From the NCBI RefSeq assembly GCF_018332515.1, contig NZ_BOQD01000092.1:1-53785 (forward strand): a stretch of DNA of 53,785 bases. The letters run 5' to 3'. The number at the start of each line of letters is the position of its first letter. The stretch's first letter is position 1. Positions 37,918 through 45,601 of this stretch are shown here, one piece after another. The notes beneath the pieces were generated by a model. It ran no database searches, had not been told where the DNA came from, and saw only the letters and a program-made list of their open reading frames with translations. The DNA comes from Bacillus hominis. GTDB taxonomy: Bacteria; Bacillota; Bacilli; Bacillales; Bacillaceae_G. The translations under genes and the position numbers were made by a program.

Positions 37918-38074
37918 ATAAAGTGAAACTTTAATCAGTGGGGGTTTTGTTCCTCCCCCACTGATTATTAGTTGAACCAATCGGGCGTTTACGGGCAGCC
38001 CGACTCCCACCTAACTTCTTTGCTCCAGCCAAATTTTGAGATGGGAGTTTTACTGCTCGTTAACGCGGGATAAA
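37918..38074 (+). repeat. bcr1 repeat, copy 2 (full length, with target duplication)
   Basis: An element of 147 bp (37923-38069) is flanked by the direct repeat ATAAA (37918-37922 and 38070-38074). It holds a terminator-like hairpin AATCAGTGGGGG / CCCCCACTGATT, then GAACCAATCGGGCGTTTACG and the paired ACTCCCACCT / AGATGGGAGT region. It fills nearly all of the space between the lsrK stop (8 bp away) and the cupin ribosome binding site; the right ATAAA runs straight into AAAGGAG. From memory, bcr1 elements are about 155 bp and flanked by TTTAT (ATAAA on the other strand). Confidence 0.9.
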
Positions 38075-38086
38075 GGAGTGATTTCT

Positions 38087-38449
38087 ATGCTTAAGGTAAA
38101 TGAAGATGACTTCACCTATCGCTTCGGTGATAACGGACCGAAATATTTATTACAAGGTCCAAATATTGATCTTGGCCTAGTCGTTATTCAGCCTGGGCAA
38201 GAGTTTCAAAATCATTATCATACAACGTGCGAAGAAGTCTTTTATGCGTTAGAAGGCGAAATAGATTTCTATATAAATAACGAAAGAGTTCCAATCAAAC
38301 AAGGTGATGTCTTGCAAGTTCGCCCTCATGAATCACACTATCTTATTAACCATTCCGATAAGCCTTTTAAAGCTGTTTTTATAAAGTCACCGCATTTACC
38401 AAATAAAGATACTGTACAAACTGAAAATCCAACATTAACGAAGGAGTGA
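38087..38449 (+). CDS. cupin-domain protein of the lsr cluster
   Basis: Single-cupin protein of 120 residues. Cupin motif 1 is PGQEFQNHYHTTCEEVFYALEG with His43, His45 and Glu50 as metal ligands, and motif 2 is GDVLQVRPHESHYLIN with His84. Such proteins are often isomerases or dioxygenases of sugar-like compounds. Its place between lsrK and lsrF suggests a step or protective role in phospho-AI-2 processing, perhaps analogous to LsrG, though LsrG is an ABM-fold isomerase, so this would be a replacement; that is inference. The frame is open 17 codons upstream, but those lie in the bcr1 repeat; AAGGAGTG fixes the ATG at 38087. Confidence 0.8.
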   Translation: MLKVNEDDFTYRFGDNGPKYLLQGPNIDLGLVVIQPGQEFQNHYHTTCEEVFYALEGEIDFYINNERVPIKQGDVLQVRPHESHYLINHSDKPFKAVFIKSPHLPNKDTVQTENPTLTKE

Positions 38450-38455
38450 TTTCGA

Positions 38456-39238
38456 ATGACTTGGGGATTTAAAAATCGATTAAATACAATTTTGCCTGAT
38501 GGCAGAGCGGTTATGTTAGCGATAGATCACGGCTACTTTTTAGGGCCGATTCACGGACTAGAACAACCGTTAGAAACAGTTAAAAACTTGCTTCCATATA
38601 CAGACTCCCTCTTTTTAACGAGAGGTGTACTCAGCTCTTGCATTCCTGAAAACTGCAGCACACCAATGGTTATGCGTGTATCAGGCGGAGCTACTGTCGT
38701 CGGCAAAGATTTAGCGAATGAAACAATTGTTACACCTGTGAAAGAAGCAGTAAAACAGAACGCAATTGGCGTCGGTGTTTCTGTCTTTGTTGGATCAGAT
38801 TATGAAACACAAACTGTTTCAAATCTCGCAAACGTAGTCTCTGAAGCTCACGATTACGGTCTGCCAGTACTCGGCATTACCGCCGTTGCGAAAGAGCTAC
38901 AAAAACGTGAGGCTCGCTTTCTAGCACTCGCCTCCCGCGTATGCGTTGAAATGGGCGCTGACATTATTAAAACGTACTACTGCGAAGGGTTCGAAAAAAT
39001 TACGAGCACATGCCCTGCCCCAGTCGTAATCGCGGGCGGTCCAAAACTAGATTCAATCGAAGACGCACTAAACATTACGTACAATGCACTGCAAGAAGGT
39101 GCAATCGGCGTAGACATGGGCCGAAACATATGGCAGTCCGAACATCCAGCTGCGATGATTCAAGCGATACATGGCATTGTGAAAAATAGATTGAGTGTGA
39201 AAGAGGCTTTGGAATTGTATGATGATGTGAAAAATTAA
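38456..39238 (+). CDS. lsrF: 3-hydroxy-2,4-pentadione 5-phosphate thiolase
   Basis: Class I aldolase-fold thiolase that transfers the acetyl group of the isomerised phospho-AI-2 to CoA, giving acetyl-CoA and DHAP. The 260 residues match LsrF: MLAIDHGYFLGPIHGLE (19-35), LFLTRGVLSSCIP, VMRVSGGATVVGKD, GADIIKTYYCEGFE with Lys172 as the expected Schiff-base residue, VVIAGGPKLDSIEDAL, and GAIGVDMGRNIWQSEHPAAM. An AAGGAGTG site overlaps the end of the cupin gene, whose stop is 6 bp upstream, so the two are coupled. E. coli LsrF has about 30 more N-terminal residues. A terminator follows. Confidence 0.93.
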   Translation: MTWGFKNRLNTILPDGRAVMLAIDHGYFLGPIHGLEQPLETVKNLLPYTDSLFLTRGVLSSCIPENCSTPMVMRVSGGATVVGKDLANETIVTPVKEAVKQNAIGVGVSVFVGSDYETQTVSNLANVVSEAHDYGLPVLGITAVAKELQKREARFLALASRVCVEMGADIIKTYYCEGFEKITSTCPAPVVIAGGPKLDSIEDALNITYNALQEGAIGVDMGRNIWQSEHPAAMIQAIHGIVKNRLSVKEALELYDDVKN

Positions 39239-39241
39239 AAT

Positions 39242-39282
39242 AAAAATGACAGACTATGTAATATAGTAGTCTGTCATTTTTT
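39242..39282 (+). terminator. terminator of the lsr operon
   Basis: The stem AAAAATGACAGACT / AGTCTGTCATTTTT with T run lies 3 bp after the lsrF stop codon. Confidence 0.9.
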
Positions 39283-39310
39283 GTTAAACTATAGAAAAGG
39301 AGGAATGATT

Positions 39311-39913
39311 ATGCAACGAATGCCTTTTGAGCGTCCTACTGACCATTACGATGAACGCTTATCTTCTATTGATGAAAAAATTTGCTCTCTATTAAAAGAA
39401 CGAAAAGAACTTTCAAATGGGAATCCGGGCTTTCCACATGATGAAGCAATTTATAATTGGGCAAAGCAATATGGATTCTATCCAGACTATTTAAATTCAT
39501 TATTCTCTTCCATGATGGACGAAGAAGAATTTAAACCTCGGGTTGAACCGGCTAAGTTTAAAAAACATATACCCGTTTTAAAAACTTATGAACGTAATGA
39601 AACAGTATATACTGTAACCTTTATTCGTCAATATTCTAATGCTGGTATAATTTATTTATATAAAGAATGGGATTCAAAAAACAAAAAACTTAATGAGAAA
39701 AATGCACACAGCCTTATTGAATTATCTATAAAAGATACATACGATTGCTGGGCAGAAGGATGGACTGGAACAGAAGGACATGTAAGCTACCAATTTATTG
39801 TATCTCCTGCTCTTCCTGATACTTTGTCTGGAATAAGCTTACAATTTAAAGACCGAAGTATGCCGTTTATGAAAGATCCAGCTGTGTTTGAATTTGAAAT
39901 TCAGTTAGATTAA
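39311..39913 (+). CDS. hypothetical protein, 200 residues
   Basis: I do not recognise the family. The N-terminal 50 residues (ERLSSIDEKICSLLKERKEL) resemble the short helical chorismate-mutase-like hairpin found in several Bacillus hypothetical proteins. The rest is mixed alpha/beta with a beta-rich C-terminus (TYDCWAEGWTGTEGHVSYQF; FEFEIQLD at the end). No signal peptide or membrane segment is visible, so it is probably cytoplasmic. The frame opens at 39281, but AAGGAGG is 7 bp before the ATG at 39311, which is the better start. It follows the lsr operon terminator and so is independent. Confidence 0.75.
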   Translation: MQRMPFERPTDHYDERLSSIDEKICSLLKERKELSNGNPGFPHDEAIYNWAKQYGFYPDYLNSLFSSMMDEEEFKPRVEPAKFKKHIPVLKTYERNETVYTVTFIRQYSNAGIIYLYKEWDSKNKKLNEKNAHSLIELSIKDTYDCWAEGWTGTEGHVSYQFIVSPALPDTLSGISLQFKDRSMPFMKDPAVFEFEIQLD

Positions 39914-40000
39914 TAAATAAAGAAGCTGTCCCATAAGTCGAATTTCTGACTAAGTGACCCTTCTATTTTGCTTTCGTGTTCCATTATAAAAGTGTTCTAA

Positions 40001-40037
40001 ATGGAAATAAGCCCCTTCCACACTGGATAAGGGGCTA
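40001..40037 (-). terminator. weak terminator after the VOC gene
   Basis: The stem AGCCCCTT / AAGGGGCT is followed by a short T-rich stretch (ATTT) on the minus strand. Confidence 0.5.
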
Positions 40038-40056
40038 TATATACACCTTCAAACAA

Positions 40057-40476
40057 TTACTCTTGATGAATGCTATTTAGTTTTGAAACTTTCTTACCAT
40101 CTCTATAATCAAGGCAAGATACTTCAATTAACAATCCATTAAACATTGTAAAATAAAAACCATAACTACTACCTCTCATCGAATAAGGTTCCTTGTCTAT
40201 TTCAATGCCTCCAGCTACTAAACGATTATACGCTTGATCAACTTCACTTGAAGTATCCACTAAAAAACCAATATGAAAAGCTTCCGGATACATAACTTCC
40301 TTATTCCCCTTAAATGCTTTTGGATCGCTTAGCACAAGTATAAATCCACTCTCATCACTCATCACTACTAGCGCCTTTCCCTTTTGCTCCAAAAATTGAA
40401 AATCAAAAAATGTTTCAAAGAAATGTCTCGCTTCTGATAAATCATCAACACATAGATTCATATGATTTAACTTCAT
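40057..40476 (-). CDS. VOC-family protein (glyoxalase fold)
   Basis: Protein of 139 residues made of two beta-alpha-beta-beta-beta units. It starts MKLNHMNLCVDDLSEARHFF, with His5 as a possible metal ligand, and the second half has EAFHIGFLVDTSSEVDQAYN (His) and a C-terminal FNGLLIEVSCL (Glu), so the usual His/His/Glu metal set appears present. Function could be a dioxygenase, isomerase or drug-binding resistance protein; sequence does not decide. AAGGAGATG precedes the ATG. It is not obviously linked to neighbours. Confidence 0.82.
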   Translation of the reverse strand: MKLNHMNLCVDDLSEARHFFETFFDFQFLEQKGKALVVMSDESGFILVLSDPKAFKGNKEVMYPEAFHIGFLVDTSSEVDQAYNRLVAGGIEIDKEPYSMRGSSYGFYFTMFNGLLIEVSCLDYRDGKKVSKLNSIHQE

Positions 40477-40683
40477 TTACTCATCTCCTTTTAAGCAGAG
40501 GATATATATACTCATATTGATAACACTTACATATGTAAAGAAAGATATACCGTCTAAGACTTTTTTATAGTCTTATGCTTTTTCCTATAGCTTAGAACGT
40601 TTTTCGAAAGGAATGCAATCATATGAACAATTCGACATGGAGTATCGATTTACCTATATAAGTTGACAAGTTTTATAGCCCTA

Positions 40684-41052
40684 TTATTTATTCTCCAAAT
40701 TAAGTAAAATCCACTCAATCAAGAAAATTGCTGAAGAAATCCGCTCTGTCGTATCCCCTAAGAACACTTTATTAAGGAACTCATCAAAATTAGTCGGTCT
40801 AATAGGTAATGCTTGAATATACCTTAAAACAGATCCAGCTGGAGGGGCTGGCTTATTATTAATAGCCCATATTCCCTCTAGCAATGTCCACATTGATGTA
40901 TGAACTATATATGAAGCTTTTAACTCATCATTTACTTTCAAAGCAGACTGAATTTTAATGCGTGAACTATTTAACCAATGAGAAATGCCCTTAACTTTAT
41001 CAGTAGAAACAGAATAGTTTTCATATGTAATAAATGAAAGGTTTTCTATCAT
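40684..41052 (-). CDS. hypothetical helical protein
   Basis: Protein of 122 residues, predicted to be mostly helical (KVKGISHWLNSSRIKIQSAL; YIVHTSMWTLLEGIWAINNK; SSAIFLIEWILLNLEN). The pattern of a long helix pair with TSMWTLLEGIWAINNKPAPP recalls the C-terminal helical domain of chromosomal aminoglycoside nucleotidyltransferases, but the catalytic N-terminal half (GSxxxGxxxxxSDxD) is absent. It may thus be a truncated survivor. GGAGG 7 bp before the ATG is a good ribosome binding site, so it could still be translated. Confidence 0.55.
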   Translation of the reverse strand: MIENLSFITYENYSVSTDKVKGISHWLNSSRIKIQSALKVNDELKASYIVHTSMWTLLEGIWAINNKPAPPAGSVLRYIQALPIRPTNFDEFLNKVFLGDTTERISSAIFLIEWILLNLENK

Positions 41053-41242
41053 TTCTATCCTCCAAGTTATCGAGCGCGTAATATAATCCTTATACGAATA
41101 GATCTATATTTCTCAGTTTCTAAAATAAGAAAACACCTTTTAAACGATATTGAATTATATTTTTTCTCATACATTTCCATTATACACACTGCTAATTGTT
41201 ACATGCCGAGCTCTATTTTATTTTCACATACTTGTGAAATGC

Positions 41243-41680
41243 TTAATCGAATTGCTTTCTATTAAGTCTTTGTGCAATTGGGTGATCATTCTTTAGTTGC
41301 AACAGATCCCATAAATTCCCGTATAAATCCTTAAACACCGCAACAATTCCGTATGATTGCTCTTTCGGTTCTCTCACAAATTCTATTCCTCTTGAAATCA
41401 TTTCATTATAATCTCTCCAAAAATCGTCAGTATTTAAGAAAAGAAATACTCTACCACCTGATTGATTACCAATAAAGGGCTCTTGCTCAGGTTTAGATGC
41501 CCTAGCTAATAATATTGTGGTGCCGACTGAACCTGGAGGAGATACCACTACCCACCGTTTGTTTTCCTCTGGCTGATAAATATCTTCAACTAATGTGAAA
41601 TTTAGTTTCTTTGTATAAAACTCTATTGCCTCATCATAGTCTTTTACTACTAATGCAATATGAACTATCGATTGAACCAT
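41243..41680 (-). CDS. VOC-family protein (glyoxalase/bleomycin-resistance type)
   Basis: Protein of 145 residues beginning MVQSIVHIALVVKDYDEAIE, with His7, then SGGRVFLFLNTDDFWRDYNE in the second unit and AVFKDLYGNLWDLLQL, the DxxGNxWDL ending typical of this family. A metal-binding set is plausible (His7, Asp in WDL). Substrate unknown. AGGAGGA precedes the ATG. It differs clearly from the VOC gene at 40057-40476, so the two are not a recent duplication. Confidence 0.83.
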   Translation of the reverse strand: MVQSIVHIALVVKDYDEAIEFYTKKLNFTLVEDIYQPEENKRWVVVSPPGSVGTTILLARASKPEQEPFIGNQSGGRVFLFLNTDDFWRDYNEMISRGIEFVREPKEQSYGIVAVFKDLYGNLWDLLQLKNDHPIAQRLNRKQFD

Positions 41681-41864
41681 TATTGTTCCTCCTAATCTTA
41701 CTCACTGATCGAGTTTATATTATAACATTTCTAGTTTTAACCTGACCGTTAATTCTTCTTACACCACATGCAAATCATTCTCTTTATTCAATGTTAATAA
41801 CCATCTATCAATAAACAGATAGATGGTTATATATTTGAAAGAATATAATGAAACAAATGTATTA

Positions 41865-42191
41865 TTACGACTTCTGATAAGCCGATTTCGATGATTTCAC
41901 ATAATAAACTGCGTGATCAACGTTAATAATATGATCTGGTTTTGGTTTACCACGACTCGCTCTATGTCCAGCTAAATGTTCTTCACTCGTTTCCCAGTTT
42001 TTCCATGCTTCTTCAGATTCCCAGCGAATCATAACTACAACTTCTTCATCTCCTCGTCTTACTTTTTTCACTAGCACACTTAAGTCGATGAATCCTTCAA
42101 ATTTTTCAATAATTCCTTCTCCAGTGAAATGCTGCACTACTATATCAGATGTACCTTCTTTTACTGTAAATGTCTTAGTTTCGATAAACAT
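41865..42191 (-). CDS. hmoA: haem-degrading monooxygenase (HmoA-like)
   Basis: Small ABM-fold protein of 108 residues, the length of B. subtilis HmoA, which opens haem to release iron. It starts MFIETKTFTVKEGTSDIVVQ; EEVVVMIRWESEEAWKNWET holds the family W-x(n)-A/W-x-W core, and EEHLAGHR includes the His expected to contact haem. A Fur-type box lies 53 bp upstream, consistent with induction under iron starvation. The frame can start three codons earlier at GTG, but GGGAGTGG precedes the ATG at 42191. Confidence 0.85.
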   Translation of the reverse strand: MFIETKTFTVKEGTSDIVVQHFTGEGIIEKFEGFIDLSVLVKKVRRGDEEVVVMIRWESEEAWKNWETSEEHLAGHRASRGKPKPDHIINVDHAVYYVKSSKSAYQKS

Positions 42192-42243
42192 ATATCCCAC
42201 TCCCTTTTTGTAATACGAATACTAGTATTCTTCCATTATAATT

Positions 42244-42262
42244 GATTATGATAATTATTTTC
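42244..42262 (-). promoter_or_regulatory. Fur box upstream of hmoA
   Basis: On the minus strand GAAAATAATTATCATAATC matches the 19-bp Fur consensus GATAATGATAATCATTATC at 15 positions and keeps the inverted-repeat form. Confidence 0.7.
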
Positions 42263-42288
42263 AATTATAAAGTTTTAAATTTTTAGAA

Positions 42289-43503
42289 TTATGCTGACTT
42301 CTCCTCAATCGACTCATCCAAAAATTTAAAATACGGAAGTAATATCCCTATTAAAGACGTGACACATATAATCGCACCGATAATACAGTATAATACTCTT
42401 ACTCCCCACATTTCACTCAGTATTCCGCCTAGAAACACACCTAATGGCATAGCGGATCGTATGAAAAATAGTCGCACTGAAAATACTTTTCCTATCATAT
42501 TGCTTTGGACTGTTTGTTGGCATATCGTCGTGTTATGAACATTGAAAAATGCAATACAAATACCTGCAATTACTTCAATGAACACCGCAATTACTATACT
42601 ATGATTGAACCCTAGAGAAATGTATGTTAGCCCTCCTAAAAACAATCCTCCAAGCATAAGTATACGCCGGCTTTTATATGTTATTTTTCCGACTAATATT
42701 GATCCAACTACATAGCCAAGTGGGAAACCTGCCATGAAGTATCCGTACTCCGCATATCCTGCTGACAACTCATCTTTTATATAAGGTAGATTTGTAACCA
42801 TCGTTACTCCTACTCCAAATTGAACGAAAGTAAGAAAGACACCGAGCCAAACAATTACTGGTTTTGTGAAGAAGTATGTAAAACCGTGAAGAAATTGCTC
42901 TAGCCACGTTTTTCGAAGTTCTTGCTTTATTCTCTTTTCTTTTATGAAAAGTAACAATCCTCCACTAATGAATAGACAAACGCACACAAAAAATAGTGTA
43001 AGCTTCATTCCAATAAAATTAATGACGATACCACCTAATACTGGCGCAAGAAACATCATGAGACGAGCCATCCCATCTATATACGCGTTTGCGTCTTGAA
43101 GCTGCTCTTTACTTACAATGCTCGGTGTAATGGCTTGACTTGCAGGTGTATAAAGCGGTGTAATGAGCCCGATTATTATTTGAACGACATACACGTGCCA
43201 AACTTCTATACTACTAGTAACTAACATGACTAAAGGTAGTAAGAAAACAGATGCCCGTATCCATTGTGAAAAAATCATAATCCACTTTCGGCTCCATTTA
43301 TCTATAAATGGTCCGCTTATTAGTTGCAATATGAGAGACGGGATAAAATATAATAACCACATACTACTTAATGCTGTTTTTGATCCTGTTAACTCATATA
43401 CAAGAATTGAATTACATAACGTCCCGAAAGCCCCGCCCAATTCTGAAATCGCACTACCAATCCACATAAAAAAGAATGAACGATTTTTCAATACATTTTC
43501 CAC
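42289..43503 (-). CDS. MFS transporter (MFS_3 type efflux)
   Basis: Transporter of 404 residues with about 12 membrane helices. The N-terminus NRSFFFMWIGSAISELGGAF and the loop 2-3 motif GPFIDKWSRKWIMIFSQW are typical of the MFS_3 / MefA-like drug-efflux group. Substrate unknown. The start is GTG at 43503 with only a weak ribosome binding site (GTTGGTGCG), and no better start exists nearby. An ArsR-type regulator gene ends 58 bp upstream on the same strand, so the pair is probably a regulator-transporter operon. Confidence 0.85.
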   Translation of the reverse strand: MENVLKNRSFFFMWIGSAISELGGAFGTLCNSILVYELTGSKTALSSMWLLYFIPSLILQLISGPFIDKWSRKWIMIFSQWIRASVFLLPLVMLVTSSIEVWHVYVVQIIIGLITPLYTPASQAITPSIVSKEQLQDANAYIDGMARLMMFLAPVLGGIVINFIGMKLTLFFVCVCLFISGGLLLFIKEKRIKQELRKTWLEQFLHGFTYFFTKPVIVWLGVFLTFVQFGVGVTMVTNLPYIKDELSAGYAEYGYFMAGFPLGYVVGSILVGKITYKSRRILMLGGLFLGGLTYISLGFNHSIVIAVFIEVIAGICIAFFNVHNTTICQQTVQSNMIGKVFSVRLFFIRSAMPLGVFLGGILSEMWGVRVLYCIIGAIICVTSLIGILLPYFKFLDESIEEKSA

Positions 43504-43560
43504 TATAACGCACCAACTTTTCTATTAAATTCCTCCCTTTATGTACATTCTCGTTGTATA

Positions 43561-44604
43561 TTATCTATTTAAAAATACTTCTAATTCTTTCGCTAAAGAC
43601 TGTACTGCTTTCTTTCTCAACACATATTTGCCGTCATGAATATCAACTAACTTTGCAGAACGTAATAACTTTAAATGGTGATGTACTGTTGATTTCCCAA
43701 GTTGTAATCTTTCCGTTATTTCTTGCAGTGTACGCTCTTGTTCAAATAGTAGTTTTACGATACGGAGCCTTGCCTCATCCCCGAGCGCCTTATGTTTATG
43801 TACTAAAAAATAGCTCGGCTCATATGGATCTTCAGGATGTATACTTTCGTTCGCAACTGGATAATGAAACACTTTTGTATCTTCAATATCTGCCTCTATA
43901 TTCCACGGTCTGTACGTCATTTGCGGGATAAGAAGTACATGATGCACACTTGGTTCTGGCATATATATAACTCCACCTGTTGCCCACTCGACAAACTCTT
44001 CCGGCTTCATCTTTTTATTCATTTCATTTTTCGCTTCATAATCTCGCTCTAGTATAGAAAGTAGTTGCTCTTCCTCTTTCTTAATAACACCCTCATACCA
44101 TCCTGTCATAACAGCGATTAAATGCCCTTTTAATAATTGCATATCTGTATTACATATAAACTCAATATACGCAGAGAAAAATTGATGTTCATGCGTTAGC
44201 TCCACTAGTTCTTGTAAAGCTGAAACTTCTCCGCTAGCTGCTAAACGTCTTTTCGCTTGATACATCTCTCCTAAAAACGGTAAACACACATATTTAAAAT
44301 CTACTTCCGATAACGAATTGATATTATGAACAAACTGAGATAAATCTGTAAAATCTCCATCATACAGTAACTGTAGCAACGCTTTCCACGTATTGTGCTC
44401 CTCAACAAATTGCAAATGCTCTATCATTTCATGAGGTAAAGATTTTCTAATTTCTTCCCATTCGCTTTGAGGCTTTTCAAGCGTGTCGATTAACCTCTTA
44501 TGAGTAATTGCCGCAATGCCAAGTGCACATTCGAACAGTATCGAATACTTCATTTGAATGTTGTACGTTTCCCTCTTTCTACTCGTTACGTGAAAGACTC
44601 CCAT
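43561..44604 (-). CDS. ArsR-type winged-helix transcriptional regulator with large N-terminal domain
   Basis: Regulator of 347 residues. The DNA-binding domain is C-terminal (about 270-340): ALGDEARLRIVKLLFEQERT, then LQEITERLQLGKSTVHHHLK as recognition helix, and LLRSAKLVDIHDGKYVLR as wing. The N-terminal 260 residues are helix-rich with no domain I recognise; proteins of this plan in Bacillus usually neighbour MFS pumps. GGAGGGG 6 bp upstream supports the first ATG. It precedes the MFS gene and likely controls it. Confidence 0.83.
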   Translation of the reverse strand: MGVFHVTSRKRETYNIQMKYSILFECALGIAAITHKRLIDTLEKPQSEWEEIRKSLPHEMIEHLQFVEEHNTWKALLQLLYDGDFTDLSQFVHNINSLSEVDFKYVCLPFLGEMYQAKRRLAASGEVSALQELVELTHEHQFFSAYIEFICNTDMQLLKGHLIAVMTGWYEGVIKKEEEQLLSILERDYEAKNEMNKKMKPEEFVEWATGGVIYMPEPSVHHVLLIPQMTYRPWNIEADIEDTKVFHYPVANESIHPEDPYEPSYFLVHKHKALGDEARLRIVKLLFEQERTLQEITERLQLGKSTVHHHLKLLRSAKLVDIHDGKYVLRKKAVQSLAKELEVFLNR

Positions 44605-44885
44605 GTTATCCCCTCCTTATTTGCTATGTATTAAATTCTATATTTATCGAATTATACCTTCTATATTTTTAGAATTTTGAAACATTTAGAAATTTATTTC
44701 GCTACAATTTTTTAAATTTAAGCTGCAGTTGCTTTTCATGTTCAACTATGAGGCAGGTTTCTTGAAGAGAAAGGAGAATTTATTGCAGTAAGAAAAATGA
44801 TTTAGAAAGCATAAGTTTATTTCTGCAATTGCTACAACGGCGTCATATTGTTCTTTTAGAAACTTCAAAATATCAATCAGATGAT
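44605..44885. other. intergenic region between the ArsR-type gene and the DinB gene
   Basis: Divergent promoters should be here. A short minus-strand open stretch reading TYHLIDILKFLKEQYDAVVA (about 44825-44893) could be a decayed gene fragment, but it has no start or context to support it. Confidence 0.4.
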
Positions 44886-44905
44886 AAGTAGGTACGTACC
44901 TACTT
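44886..44905. promoter_or_regulatory. 20-bp perfect palindrome upstream of the DinB gene
   Basis: AAGTAGGTACGTACCTACTT is a perfect inverted repeat, 50 bp before the DinB start, in the position of an operator overlapping the promoter. It resembles sites of small winged-helix repressors (HxlR/MarR type); the binding protein is unknown. Confidence 0.55.
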
Positions 44906-44954
44906 TCTCTAACACTTATTGTTGGTCTATCTCATAGTTAAGGAGGTTATACGA

Positions 44955-45446
44955 ATGGGTAAAAAAGAAATATTACAAAATGGAGTCAAACAAGTTTTTT
45001 ACGATGAAGAATGGTACCCACCGATATCAGAAGCGTTAAAGAATCTTACCGCCGCACAAGCATGTTGGCAACCAGAAGGAAAGGCCAGTAATACGATTTG
45101 GGAAAATGCAAACCATTTACTAACTTTTAAAGAGCGCTTACTTTCCCGCTTACATCAAGATGACACATTTGTTGCTCCACAAAATAATGATGACACGTTT
45201 GTCCAAGGTGGACCTAATGATGAGGATGCTTGGCAGCAAACAGTGAAGCGAACGCTTCACGTACATGATGCCTTACAATCTTCATTAACATCCCTTCAAG
45301 AAGCAGAACTGGATCAACCAAGTCCTTCTCTACCAGTTTGGCAACAATATATGAATATCCTTTTGCACGATGCTTATCATACAGGTCAAATTATACAACT
45401 TCGTAAACTCCAAGGTTCATGGCCAGCTCATCGTTCATATTTATAA
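44955..45446 (+). CDS. DinB-family protein
   Basis: Four-helix-bundle protein of 163 residues. The family metal ligands appear as His in ENANHLLTFKERLL and the C-terminal HDAYHTGQI pair. DinB/YfiT-like proteins include thiol (bacillithiol) transferases and metal-dependent hydrolases; a specific reaction cannot be given. AGGAGG 8 bp before the ATG at 44955 fixes the start; the frame opens 12 codons earlier. A 20-bp palindromic operator candidate precedes it, and a strong terminator follows. Confidence 0.85.
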   Translation: MGKKEILQNGVKQVFYDEEWYPPISEALKNLTAAQACWQPEGKASNTIWENANHLLTFKERLLSRLHQDDTFVAPQNNDDTFVQGGPNDEDAWQQTVKRTLHVHDALQSSLTSLQEAELDQPSPSLPVWQQYMNILLHDAYHTGQIIQLRKLQGSWPAHRSYL

Positions 45447-45503
45447 GTGACGATTAAAGATGATAGACACGCATATCATTCTATATTTAGCAGAATAAGT
45501 ACA

Positions 45504-45544
45504 AAAAAAGGCAAATGAGATTCTAGCTCTCATTTGCCTTTTTT
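45504..45544 (+). terminator. terminator of the DinB gene
   Basis: The stem AAAAAGGCAAATGAGA / TCTCATTTGCCTTTTT is flanked by A and T runs and may work in both directions. Confidence 0.9.
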
Positions 45545-45601
45545 GTATGTTGGAGAAACGTCCTACAATGAAATAAAATTCACCAAAGAATGTTCAAATG
45601 T

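Noticed and set aside
44825-44893. Minus-strand coding fragment TYHLIDILKFLKEQYDAVVA
   Set aside because: Looks protein-like over about 25 codons, but has no start, no ribosome binding site and no family that I can name; could be chance.
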